Made by a program: the position numbers and the translations under genes
Source: Carex sylvatica
Lineage: Eukaryota; Streptophyta; Magnoliopsida; Poales; Cyperaceae
Length of the DNA stretch: 31,674 nucleotides
NCBI GenBank assembly: GCA_964058845.1
Contig: CAXKVR010000366.1
Location: 1 to 31,674, forward strand
Direction: 5' to 3'
Notes under the pieces: generated by a model
Databases searched by the model: none
Seen by the model: the letters and a program-made list of their open reading frames with translations, nothing else
What the model was told of the DNA's origin: nothing
In this document: positions 1 through 10,241 of the stretch, piece by piece
How the letters are laid out: each line of letters opens with the position of its first letter
Position numbering within the stretch: position 1 is the first letter of the stretch

Positions 1-249
1 TAAGTTTGACCCTGCCGAACCGAAACCGAACTATTCATTTGTTACTATGGTTAGGATAAACCCTAAACAGCTGATGCCTAATCATGTGTAACAAAAACAG
101 CAATACAACAAAATTCATAACAGCTAATTAACTAATAGAAAGCCTTACAGACCAAAATAGCCATGAGTAAACATATAATTAGTACATAAAAAGGCTCCTT
201 AATTATATCTAAATCAAAGTTATGCATGTTTAGTGTTAACTTTCACTCT
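1..249. other. 3' flank of the left-edge minus-strand gene
   Basis: This AT-rich stretch lies just beyond the TGA stop (250-252) of the minus-strand exon, so it probably contains that gene's 3' untranslated region and polyadenylation site. I see no coding signal, RNA gene or clear transposon end in it. Confidence 0.4.
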
Positions 250-448
250 TCAATAGTATCTTGTCCAAACTGAAGTCTGTGTATCAGCTCCTATGCCATC
301 ACCATCACCATCACCTGGTCCTCTTCTTTCCCCACTGTACCGGGCGTGTATCTGATCCGGTGGTTTCTTTACATCACATGCCAATATTAGAGCAAATTTT
401 AAAAAAGAGTCATCTCCTTTTCTTTTAAGGATTTTTACATGAACAACC
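250..448 (-). CDS. Terminal exon of an unidentified minus-strand gene (partial)
   Basis: On the minus strand, a good splice acceptor (TTTATTTAG, its AG at 450-449) opens a 199-nt exon that reads without interruption for about 66 codons to a TGA at 252-250. The peptide starts near VVHVKILKRKGDDS, continues through ALILACDVKKPPDQIHAR, then a Gly/Asp-rich repeat GDGDGDG encoded by a GATGGT repeat, and ends TSVWTRYY. Base composition is clearly richer in GC than the flanks and the reading frame has no low-complexity A/T codons, which is why I treat it as real. It has no ATG because it is an internal-to-terminal exon. I do not recognise the family. The remaining exons should lie at higher coordinates, between 449 and the P450 promoter, but I could not place them with confidence; if they are absent, this would be a relic. 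Confidence 0.55.
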
Positions 449-1785
449 CTAAATAAATATTATTTAGTTCCAGCTAGATAATCCATAAGATAACACCTGT
501 ATTTAATTCTACAAGTAATCTATCTCTCAAAATGAAACTATTAAGTACAATTACAAGACCCTCAATGATAGAACATTTAAAATGAAACGCACTAAAAGAT
601 GTAATTCATTGTCATATTTGTGATGCATCAAGTACATTCAATTAACTAATAAATGATCGGTAATTTAGATAGGTACAAAATCACTGTTTTTTATTGTCAT
701 GGTTTTTTAGATAGCTACAAACTCAATGATTTTCGAGAAGATTTTGGCCCATCCAAAAACAACATCAATTTTTTACCTATCTAAAAAAAAACAAATAATA
801 ATAATTGATCTGCAAGTACATTTTAATATGGAGATCATGTTGAGCAGTTCAGATTAACTGTTTGAATTTTGAAAACGAAGATAAGAATGTAAAGCACGGA
901 CTTTGAAAATTGAGATAAGAATATAAAGCACGATTGAGACATAAATGAGGCATTTTGGACTCTACTTTATAGAAAATATATGGACTAATACCACTTGATA
1001 TTTGTCGAAACAACATTTAGTTTGTCGGATCATTGCCAAGTTTACCAAACTACTGCCAGAAGATAACTGGATCATCCTCAGAAGTTTGCTGGTGATTATG
1101 TTAGGTATGAAAGGTAATTGTTGACAGTATTAACCAGTTAAACTATTTGCTCAAGCATTAATTGATACACAAAATTAATTACAACAATGTTAGATCTGTT
1201 ACAGGTTTACAGCTGAAGTGAACACTTAATTAGGTCCTCCATGTATCACTTGGTGAGAAATTAATAGCCTTTTATTTGGATCTAATATCTATGCTAGATC
1301 TGTTTTCAGATACAACCGCTGCGTTTCATTGGAGAGCAAGAAATCTTATTCTGATTTATCAGGTTTGCGTTAATTATTTGGCCATATAAATTAAGTCAAT
1401 ATTCAGTTAGATCCCGAAGATATGCTTTTTTTTTTCCTCTTTTTAACTTTTGTATGGTCAAGTTAAACTGCCACCACGAATCAGCGTAGAGAAAATAGAT
1501 AAAAAAAAAAAAAAATGCAATCTCATGCTACACGACCAAGACCAACCGTATATTGCAAATAATGCGCACTAATATCAAAATAAAGTATACATAAAAAATG
1601 TGGTCCTGGGACAAACCAGGCAAACTCCTTGAGTTGTATTATCTATCCCTAACCACGTCTCTCTGTATAGCCAACCAAGTGCAATTAAATTAAGCATTAA
1701 AATATAATACACAAATGTACCTTTATTTATTTTAATTACATCATTAATTTAATTTCCATCCAGCTAAGCCCTCCATTCTCTGGCT
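449..1785. other. Intron and/or intergenic DNA between divergent genes
   Basis: This AT-rich stretch contains no long reading frame. The part next to 449 should be intron of the minus-strand gene; the part near 1785 is P450 promoter. A degenerate foldback sequence sits at about 640-960 (listed separately). Two short exon-like stretches on the plus strand (about 1020-1112 and 1270-1365) have splice-like borders but no recognisable product. Confidence 0.4.
640..960. mobile_element. Degenerate foldback MITE related to the elements at 5514 and 9878
   Basis: An inner hairpin pairs a TTTAGATAGGTA stretch near 667 with TACCTATCTAAA near 775. The following sequence (TGATCTGCAAGTACATTTTA, then ATCATGTTGA) matches the right half of the 9878-10232 element (TGATCTG..AACACATTTTA, ATCATGTTGA) in the same order and spacing. 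Outer ends and a target-site duplication could not be fixed, so the limits are approximate. I infer an old, decayed copy of the same Mutator-like family. Confidence 0.35.
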
Positions 1786-1789
1786 AGTC

Positions 1790-1799
1790 TATATATAAA
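1790..1799 (+). promoter_or_regulatory. TATA box of the P450 gene
   Basis: TATATATAAA lies 127 bp before the chosen ATG at 1926. Plant transcription usually starts about 30 bp downstream of a TATA box, which predicts a leader of roughly 100 nt. That leader is CT-rich (CTCTTCATCTTCATCTTCTC around 1850-1870), as is common in plant 5' untranslated regions. Confidence 0.6.
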
Positions 1800-1925
1800 C
1801 AACTGATCTCCCTCATTCCTTGCATCAGATACTCTATCATCCTTTAACTATCTCTTCATCTTCATCTTCTCTTAACTTGGCATTGTAAAATTTTGACCAA
1901 GTTAGAGAGGGAGAAGAAATTAAAC

Positions 1926-4346
1926 ATGAATATTGTGGCTACCATTAATACAGTGGAGATGAATGTGATGTCTTATATTGGAATATGCATTGCAACATTT
2001 ATTACCATATGGGTGTCAAATTGGATCTATAGATGGAGAAATCCAAAATGCATTAGTGGAGTTCTTCCACCTGGATCCATGGGACTCCCCTTTCTTGGTG
2101 AGACTATTCAGTTCTTCCGTCCGAATCCTACATGTGATGTCTCTCCTTTCATTAAAAAGAGAGAAAAGAGGTAATTTATTTAATTTGGTCATTTTAATGT
2201 TATCCTTTTATTTATACTATACAAGTATATATTTTACCAGTATGAAATTTTCTACAGTCCTAATTGCACCAAGTTTTTTGCATGCAGTGTACGCTTTTCT
2301 TACCAGATTGTTTTAAATTGCTTGTGCTTACTTGGAACTTTTCTCTCTTAATACATGTAGGTACGGGCCTATATTTAAAACAAACTTGATCGGCCGACCA
2401 GTGGTGGCAATAACTGATCCAGAGTTAATATATTATGTTCTAAAGCAAGAAGGCAAACTATTTGAAAGCTGGTATCCAGACACATTTACTGAGGTATTTG
2501 GGCGAAATAATGTCGGTTCTCTCCATGGATTCATGTACAAGTACCTAAAAACCTTAATTCATAGGCTGTATGGCCCGGAGAATCTCAAATCAGTTTTTCT
2601 TCCTGACATTGAGAAATCATGCCACACCACTTTCCAATCTTGGTCCAGCCAGCCATGCTTTGATTTCAAAGAAGCTATCTCTGTTGTAAGCACTCTAATA
2701 CCTTCTTTATTATGCTCCAATACGTACATATTCTACTGATGATCTAATTAATTAATTAATTAATTTGCTGTATGTTGATCTTCATTTAACTTTGTCAAAT
2801 CTTAGATGATATTTGATATCACTGCTAAGAGGCTGATTAGCTATGATCCTTCTGGTTCGGTTGAGAATCTAAGAGGTTGCTTCGTTGCATTCATACGAGG
2901 ATTAATATCTTACCCTTTTGATATTCCAGGGACGGCCTATCACCAATGCTTACAGGTACCGCACTAACATACAACTTGAAAGTATGAGAACAATTAATTA
3001 AGTTTCTAAATGGCCTTGTGGTCTGTGAGTTATTAATTTTATTATTTTTATTTTTATGCAAATTAAGGGGAGAAAAAGAGCGATGAAGGTGTTGAAGAGG
3101 ATGCTGAAGGAAAGAATGAGCACAGCAGACAGGCAATGTGAAGATTTCTTCGACCTTGTCATAGATGAGTTAAAAAAAGAAAGATCTCTTATGACTGAGC
3201 CAATTGCTTTAGACTTGATGTTTGTACTTCTCTTCGCGAGTTACGAGACCACCGCCTTGACCTTGACTCTCGCCATGAAGTTCCTCTCTGACAACCCGAA
3301 AGTTGTACAAGAGTTGACAGTACGTGACCATTAATTTCATTAACAAATTTTACTTGGTTAATTCTTAAATATATATATGTGCTAATGGAGGTAGCCTTGT
3401 TATATCAGGAGGAACATGAAGCAATTATAAGAAACAGAAAGGATCCAGACTCCGGTGTCACATGGGCAGAGTATAAATCTATGACTTTCACTTCCCAGGT
3501 GAGCCAAATATATATTCCATGATTAATTATTCCTTAACCATATATATCATCATTAAGTTGCATGTAAACAAATATCAATTTGGACTAATATTCTGTTTTG
3601 TTTTGTTTTTTTATGATTTAAAGGTAGTATATGAGGCTGTCCGATTGGCGAACATTGTCCCAGTAATGTTCAGAAAGTCTTTGCAGGATTCTGAGGTTGG
3701 AGGTATGTTCTATTAATTGGTTCTAAACTTCTAATATCGCAAACACCCCAGCATTATAATTATTGGCAACTCATTTCTCAAACATAAAAGAAGTTTGAAA
3801 AACTTACCATGTAGTAAACAACTATGTGGTTTTAATCAAGGAAATGAACAATAATAAATTGACACTAAAGTTAAGAGTTGACTTAAGGTAATTATATATG
3901 GTTGTTTGAACAGGATATACAATTCCACAAGGATGGGCAGTGATGCTGAGTGCGCCATCTGTTCATATAAACCCAGAGATATATGAAGATCCTTTAGTAT
4001 TTAACCCCTGGAGATGGAAGGTTAAACCTGACATGACAGGAGGCACAAAACAATACATGGCCTTTGGAGGTGGATTGAGGTTTTGCGTAGGGGCGGATTT
4101 CAGCCGGGTCTTCATGGCCCTTTTCTTGCATAACTTGGTCACCAAGTATAGGTAATTAGTTGCTTCATTTTATGATCAAGATCAACATATTAATTAATTT
4201 TACTCGGGAAATAAACATTTGCTAATCTCTTATTTTGTTTTCTAATCTTTTCTAGGTGGAAAGCAGTTAGAGGAGGCAACATAGTTCGAACTCCTGGTCT
4301 CGGGTTTCCCGATGGATTTCACATTCAGCTCTTTCCAAAGGAATAA
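1926..4346 (+). CDS. CYP87: Cytochrome P450, CYP87 family (CYP85 clan), 8 exons, intact
   Basis: Exons are 1926-2170, 2361-2685, 2806-2955, 3068-3319, 3409-3498, 3624-3702, 3914-4151 and 4256-4346. All introns are GT-AG, phases agree, and they join to 1470 nt (489 residues plus TAA). Features in order: an N-terminal membrane anchor (about residues 15-35), the proline hinge PPGS (48-51), the I-helix oxygen-binding motif ASYETT (297-302), the K-helix ExxR as EAVR (358-361), the PERF-type FNPWRW (410-415) and the haem loop FGGGLRFCVG (431-440) with ligand Cys438. Known CYP87 enzymes are ER-bound monooxygenases that oxidise triterpenes or sterols, for example in mogroside, saponin and cardenolide pathways; the substrate here is unknown. 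The overall wording looks closest to CYP87A. A second in-frame ATG at 1959 is an alternative start. All catalytic motifs are present, so the gene is probably functional. Confidence 0.9.
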
Positions 4347-4928
4347 TATTGTATATTATAATTGATTTCATGTTAGACTTAGGTTGAACCATAAAAGCTT
4401 GCTTTGGTTTTGGAACCAAATTGTATTCTTACTTTGCAAGCTCTTGATTTGAGGTGCTTTTTTTGGGGGTCTTAACTCTTAATTTGGTGCATCGGTTGTA
4501 AATTAATATAATTTGTTCCTTGTACATAGATTTCACTTGCTGCGTTGCGCCTCTACTCTGAGTCTCTGACTATGCGCAAAATCACAGCGGCCTGAGCTTA
4601 AATTTGACCAACATACATATATAATATAAAATAAATATACATTCCAAATTAATTCACCAGGCCTATTTCATATGATAGGAGAGATAGCAAAAACCCACTT
4701 AGTCTACAATACAAGGCCTATAATAAATCTTGGACGAAATAAAAACCTACAATTAATGCTCCTTAATTTCAAGATATTGGAATTTGTTGGTTGCGTGGAT
4801 CCTTTTAGGCCTCTAAATCCATCAATATTCATTCATTGTATGGGACTGGCCTCCTGAAAGCCTGAAATAAAATGTTGTATTCTGTATCAAATTTATTTTC
4901 ACGAAAAGTTCCGAAGGCCATGTCTTCC
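4347..4928. other. 3' flank of the P450 gene
   Basis: The first 150-200 bases are probably 3' untranslated region; T-rich and AATATAAT-like stretches near 4500-4515 could direct polyadenylation. The rest is intergenic. A short open frame near 4672-4857 has no family features and I do not count it as a gene. Confidence 0.4.
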
Positions 4929-6300
4929 GAGGAGAGTTTTTTATTCATATAAATTAATCAAATAATATGTACGGAAATAAAAAGAGTATTAAAATTATAA
5001 TATTTTTAAAAATATCGGTATTAATGGTTTCGATATAATTTTGAATCAGACTCAATAGTACTAATTCATATTCTTTTTCATTTTTAACTCCATGCAAAGA
5101 TGAAATTTAATTTGTTGCTACAAAACAATCATCTCATAATTATATAGATCTTGAAACATTAATTCTGATCCATAAATTAGGTCACTAAAAATCCTGAATT
5201 ATCCTTTTCTTTCTTCTCTGAATGATTTCTTTCTTCACAAAAAAATCTCTTCGCCTCTTTTCATGGTTTTCCTCTCTAAAAAATAAATACTCCACCATTT
5301 GTTAACCAAATTCAAATGTTTTTGTTGGAATAAGCTTAAATCGAAGAGGTGAACTCTATATTGTCAGATAAGTCTGTTTTTTTCCCCCGGTAAATATGAT
5401 ATATATATACATATTTTTAATCAGAAGTTAAATTTGAGTATAAATTAGAAGGAAAAATGGGGTACTGTTTTATAGTAGAAATTTGAGGTGTTAAAGGGTA
5501 ATGTTTTTCTTTAGAGTAGGGTTAAAATATTTCATTGATTTTGTGTCCTATCATATCCAAATCGTTATCTCTATTTTCAAAGTTTAAAGAGTCAATCCGA
5601 ACCGCTCAATATGATCTTTATATTAAATTGTGCTTGGATACAAAATTTTATAATTTTTAAATTCTTTTTGCTATTTTTTATGATTGATACAAAATTGTTA
5701 TTTTTAGATAATTCTGGACCATTCAAAAATAGTGATTTTGTACTTCTTTAAACAATTAGCAAAAAAATTCTAAAATTTATAAAATTTATTATCCATGCAC
5801 ATTTTAGTATATAGATCATATAGAATGGTTCGGATCGATTATTTAGATTTTAGAAATAGAAATAATGATGTTGAAACATAAATAGAACACAAAATCAATA
5901 AAATATTTTAACCCTACTCTTTTCTTTTAATCCGCTTGCACCTCTATTGTTTCATCACAAGCTAACCTATTTCATAGATTTGCTGATTCATAAATGAACT
6001 GACTTTTTTGTGATAGTTATGCTGGTTTTGAAAATATCTTATTTATGAACCAGGATTAATGGTCAAGATACATAAATTGGGTGGTTTTCTGTGGTAGCAA
6101 AATCACCTCTTTGTGCAAATTACAAAAAAAATTACAAGGAATCAGAATCGTTGAGTCTGATTCAAAAGTTGAATCGGAACTATTGGTCCTGATATTTCTA
6201 AGAATATTACAATTCTAATACTCTTTCTATTTTCGTATATATTATTTTATTAATTTATATGAACAAAAAATTCTCTCTTCCGAGATATCAAGTATGATTT
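4925..6300. mobile_element. Long terminal-inverted-repeat element, interrupted by a MITE
   Basis: The left arm from about 4925 (GAGAGTTTTTTATTCATATAA) matches the reverse complement of the sequence ending near 6287 (GAGAGAATTTTTTGTTCATATAA). The match continues inward for at least 250 bp on each side, including TTTTGAATCAGACTCAA (about 5040 on the left, its complement about 6157 on the right) and CATTAATTCTGATCCATAAA (near 5160, its complement near 6040). Arms differ by scattered substitutions and small gaps, so the element is old. No transposase is visible. The exact ends and a target-site duplication were not resolved. A separate MITE (5514-5919) lies inside it. Confidence 0.65.
5514..5919. 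mobile_element. Mutator-like foldback MITE nested in the 4925-6300 element
   Basis: The ends are inverted copies: GAGTAGGGTTAAAATATTTC on the left and GAAATATTTTAACCCTACTC-like on the right, and most of the 406 bp folds back on itself. Flanking bases TTTTCTTTA (5505-5513) and TTTTCTTTT (5920-5928) fit a 9-bp target-site duplication with one mismatch, the length made by Mutator transposases. The interior motif TGTGCTTGGA (5629-5638) and its surroundings recur in the 9878-10232 element, which places both in one family. No coding capacity. Confidence 0.75.
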
Positions 6301-6540
6301 CTTTGCTTTATTCTTAAAGAAAAAAAACTTTAAATAATAATAATATCGTAAAAGAAAACCTCTGAATGATATTACTTAAATTCTACAATTGTCCATATTA
6401 TAAATCTACTTCAAATAAAAGATACTTTAAAACGATGGTCTACTACAAATGAAAAAAAAAAATAGAACATATTTGTTCACAATAAAACTAAAATATTGTA
6501 TTCCCCCTCTCAAGCAAAAAATAGCTGCAACTCAAGCTTA
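6301..6540. other. AT-rich spacer
   Basis: Mostly A/T sequence between two transposon remnants; no gene, RNA or repeat boundary seen. Confidence 0.4.
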
Positions 6541-7022
6541 TAGGGGTATGTTTAGATGTGTCAATAATAGAGGCTATTCTAGAATAGCGGCTATTTGGAA
6601 TAACAATGTGCATCAAAACGACATTTTTGCGATTCAGAATAGCTAGAATAGTCGCTATTTTCTATTCCTTGTAAATATTGGAATAACTACTATTCAAAAA
6701 TGTGAAGAGAGATGAAAAAATAATTATTTCTTGAATTTTCGTCAATACAGTCCCGAAATGACAAAATTGACACTAAGTAGTGTTATCTTCACATTGTGAC
6801 AATTCATTTAAGACCCCCACTTACCTATATTTCATCTTAATTAGCACCTTTTAACACTATTATTTATCGGTTATAACTATTCTCTATTTTAAATGTACAA
6901 TTCAAACAACATTTTTACTAATCCGAATAGCACCATTTTCACACTAATCTAAAAATCACTATTTTCTCTCTATTTATATTTACTATTCTAATTATTCTAG
7001 TTCTCATTCAAACATAACCCTA
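6541..7022. mobile_element. MITE with TAGGG(G/T)TATGTTT termini
   Basis: The left end TAGGGGTATGTTTAGATG and the reverse complement of the right end (TAGGGTTATGTTTGAATG) match at 15 of 18 positions. Just inside the left end are several repeats of the type AATAGCTATTC / GAATAGCGGCTATTT in both orientations, and the right end has related ACTATTCTAATTATTCTAG repeats, the usual subterminal layout of hAT-like MITEs. I could not identify a convincing target-site duplication, so the superfamily is uncertain (hAT or PIF/Harbinger). Confidence 0.6.
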
Positions 7023-7309
7023 GATTGACCGTAAAGGCAATTTTTTCTTTTGGCAGTGGAGATCTGATTCAAACTTTTAACAAGATTTGAGGTAGAATAT
7101 TTGACAAATTACGAGTTAGAAACTTAGAATAATGCCTACGTATTTGAAATATATAACTATTACTTTTTTAGAATGATTTTGGACGTATTCAGAGATAACG
7201 GTAGCGGTCGCAAATTTGTTTATCCCACGAATATTCCAAACGGGCCCAATACCGAAGCCTAACTGAACCATGTATGTATATCAATATTAGCCTTTGAGGC
7301 CCATTAAGA

Positions 7310-7392
7310 GCTGCACCGGTAAATTATTTGAGACCCACTTAAATATTTGTTGCAGCGGCACTGGTAAATTATTTGAGCCCCATTTAAATGTA
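7310..7392. repeat. Direct tandem duplication, about 50-bp unit, two copies
   Basis: GGTAAATTATTTGAG followed by CCCA(C/T)TTAAAT occurs twice in a row (near 7318 and near 7366) with a few substitutions. It is non-coding. Confidence 0.6.
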
Positions 7393-7410
7393 TATCAACT
7401 GACATTTCTG

Positions 7411-8050
7411 ATGGGCGGATCTAAAGCCATTCAAAAAGTAACAAAGTCACTCTCTGTAATTTTTAAATTTTAATTATATATACTAAAATTTAATTAAATT
7501 TTATTTTTCTGAAACAATTTATATAGTCCAACTCCCATCATAAATTATTACATGTCTACTTGTAATCTAGTGGTAAGAGTTTATGTTGTGTTTGGAGCAG
7601 TGATGTAAAATGCGGCCGCATGACCCTCATATGCGGCTGCATATGCTTATGCAGTGGTCTTCTGCATATAAAATCTCATGTAGTTAAGTTCATGCAGTTT
7701 TTAATATACGGGTACATATACGGTCCATGCGGACTTGAAAAAAGTTTAAAAATTATTTTGCGTTTGATGAGATTAGAATCTATAACTTTTATAATATGAT
7801 AAAGAGCACAAACTACTAGACCAAACAAGTCTTTAAATATAAATTATTTTTCTTTTATCTATATTTCTTTAACAAAGCATAGTAAAATTGCATATGTACT
7901 TTCGCATATAAATTCGCATAAGCGGCAGCATACTGCATATGCGATATGCAGTAACTTTATGCATAAACAAAATTGCATTTTACAATACTGATTTGGAGAG
8001 AACTTGAGTTCAATTTCCACTAGTAACAATTTGTGTATTTTAATTTTTAA
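7411..8050. mobile_element. Tip100-like hAT fragment, split by a younger MITE
   Basis: The stretch begins GGGCGGATCTAAAGCC, matching the CAGGGGCGGA-type terminus of Tip100-like hAT elements, and continues with AAATTTTAATTATATATA-like and AATTTAATTAAATTTTAT sequence shared with the fragment starting at 25050. Both copies then carry a TAGTGGT(T)AAGAG stretch and a later CTTGAGTTCAA stretch. The copy is interrupted at 7598-7990 by another MITE. The 3' limit is uncertain. Assignment rests on terminus similarity and on the second copy. Confidence 0.5.
7598..7990. mobile_element. hAT-type MITE with 8-bp target-site duplication
   Basis: Ends are inverted: CAGTGATGTAAAATGC on the left and GCATTTTACAATACTG on the right. 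Flanks GTTTGGAG (7590-7597) and ATTTGGAG (7991-7998) match at 7 of 8 bases; 8 bp is the hAT duplication length and CAGTG is a typical hAT start. Subterminal regions carry many GC-containing repeats (GCGGCCGCATG, ATATGCGGCTGCATATGC) on the left and AATTCGCATAAGCGGCAGCAT on the right. 393 bp, non-coding. It sits inside the older 7411-8050 fragment. Confidence 0.75.
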
Positions 8051-8687
8051 CCTCCCATGGAGATTTTCTTTCTGTTTCTGAGCTACTAATTGTGGCCTCA
8101 TCCTTTAAACGGGTCAGCTCCTAGTGGAACCGTGTAACAAAGAGTGTCAGCTGGAACATATGATCACCAAGTGAAGTAACACATTAGGCTATGTCATTTT
8201 CTTGAAGAATACAGAGCTCAATTCCATGGGTTCTTTCTCCATTCCGTGGTGTGGTTAACTTTGCACATCATTTTCTCTTGGCTTCTTTTGGCAAAGATTC
8301 GATCGGCCCCATTACTTGATATGTCATAAATTCAGCTCATAGCAGACTACCAGTTGGTTTCTTCCGCATTTCTTCTGAATTTATATATCGCTGCTTAAAA
8401 ATTTATTCTACAACATATTAACCCTTTTTCCATATAGACTCCCATTTGAATGTAACTATAATTTTTGCTCATCCACGAATTACTCGAAGTGTCCATGATA
8501 TTTTGACATTTCTTTTGTATATATAAATCTGAATTTTTTTATGTAAGAATTATAAAATTTTAAATTAAACTTCTAGAAAAATAATAGTTGAGTGGCTTGA
8601 CTTCTTTTTATTCAAATATTCAATCCAAATTTTTAAATTTCAGCCCATATATATATTCAATTTGAAAATTTTAAAAAAAAATCAAGG
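8051..8687. other. Non-genic spacer
   Basis: No reading frame with coding character, no clear repeat end. A more mixed base composition around 8100-8370 than its flanks hints at former unique sequence, but nothing identifiable. Confidence 0.35.
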
Positions 8688-9780
8688 GTCGTTTTCCAAA
8701 TTTTAACCATTTAAGTACAGTTACCGAAAGTTTTAAATATACTCTCGTCCAAAAAAAATCATTGAATTCTAAAAATTTGAAATTTAGCACGTCCGCAACG
8801 TCAAACAGCGAACCCATTTTTAGTGTCCACCATTTGACATTGCGGACCTCCAAATTCAATAGATTCATGAAATTCAACACATAACATCTTTTGATTTTTA
8901 TTAGGTTTGTTTATTTATTTCGAAAATAGAAAGAATAACTTATAACTTGAATATGTTCGAAGGAACATCAAACAAAATACATAAAGTATCCTATATTTAG
9001 ATATGCTAGAAGCATTACGAAATATTTTTCAAGCATGAATTTTCCAGCTGTAAAAAATATTAAACTATTTATTGGTGTGTTACTGAAAATAAAATAAAAA
9101 TGTTTTGGATCTGAGTTATTGATTCAGGTTTAAAAATTACTTCTAGGTAAATAAAGAAATTATCGTGATTCTTCTAGTACATTCAAATTATAAGATACTA
9201 CATCTATTTTTCTAGAAGTGATTTCAGGAATATATTAAAATAGATGGAGTACCTTAGAATTTAAATGTACTAAAAGTATCACAATATATTTATTTACTTA
9301 GAAATAACTTTTGAACTAAGATTAATAACTCAGATCCAAAATATATTTTTTTTCCAGTAACGCATCAAAAAATAGTTTAATATTTTTTTTACAATTGAAA
9401 AAATTATGCCTAAAAAATATTTTGTAGTGTTTTTAATATATCTAAATTATAAGATACTTTGTCTATTTTGTTTGATGTTCCTTCTAACATTTTTAAATTA
9501 TAAGTTATTCTTTCTATTTTTAAAAATAAATAAACAAACCTATTAAAATCAAAAGAAGGTATGCATTGAATTTCATGGATCTGATAAATTTGTCAGTCTG
9601 CAATATTAAATGGCGGACACCAAAAATGGATCCACCATTTAACGTTGCGGACGTGTTAAATTTTAAATTTTTAGAGAGTATTTTAAAAATTTCAGGTACA
9701 GTTATTCAAATTTTCGACTCTTCATAATTTGGTACCCAAGGGTTAAAATTTTATCCTTTCTATTGTATCAAGAAAACGAC
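8688..9780. mobile_element. 1.1-kb foldback element with ~500-bp arms
   Basis: The ends GTCGTTTTC (8688-8696) and GAAAACGAC (9772-9780) are exact inverse copies. Inside, long blocks pair across a centre near 9220: GCACGTCCGCAACGTCAAA (near 8788) with its inverse near 9645, a CCATTTGACATTGCGGAC block near 8830 with one near 9610, TTTATTAGGTTTGTTTATTT near 8896 with its inverse near 9530, and GTGTGTTACTG near 9075 with its inverse near 9355. The pairing covers almost the whole element with moderate divergence. No transposase. Target-site duplication not resolved. An RNA read through it would form a very long hairpin. Confidence 0.75.
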
Positions 9781-9877
9781 TTTAGGTTGAGGTTTGAGAA
9801 TCCGGCCCTTCTTAGGACCGGATAATCAAACGATGACCTTAGTAAAAGTTTTAACTTTTTTCTTGTATATGTTAGAA

Positions 9878-10232
9878 GAGGAGAGATCTAAGTTACAATA
9901 ATTTTTGAGTTACAACAAGTTACCACAATCATTTTTATAGTCCAAATCGTCGATCCAAACTATTAGATGTGATCTCTACAATAAAATGTGCTTGGAGACC
10001 AAATTTTATATTTTTTGGAATTTTTTTACTATTTATTAAGATGGGTACAAAAACTAGTTAAATTCAGACCATTGAATTTTGTACCCATCTTAATAAATAG
10101 TAAAAAAAATTCAAAAAATATAAAATTTGATCTGAAAACACATTTTATTGTGAATATCATGTTGAATGGTTTGGATCGACGATTTGGACTTTAAAAATAT
10201 AGAAAATAGTTGTAGTAACTTGATCCCTCCTC
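9878..10232. mobile_element. Mutator-like foldback MITE with perfect 9-bp target-site duplication
   Basis: ATGTTAGAA flanks it on both sides (9869-9877 and 10233-10241), an exact 9-bp duplication as made by Mutator-type transposases. Ends are inverted: GAGGAGAGATCTAAGTTAC on the left and, reversed, GAGGAGGGATCAAGTTAC on the right. Nearly all of the 355 bp folds back; the core pairs AAGATGGGTACAAAA with its inverse around 10065. The interior shares TGTGCTTGGA and nearby sequence with the element at 5514-5919. Non-coding. Confidence 0.85.
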
Positions 10233-10241
10233 ATGTTAGAA

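Noticed and set aside
55..70. Telomere-like AAACCCTAAAC
   Set aside because: A single copy only; not a telomeric repeat array.
1893..1925. Start of the P450 at 1893
   Set aside because: The codon there is TTG, not ATG. The first in-frame ATG is at 1926, with 1959 as an alternative.
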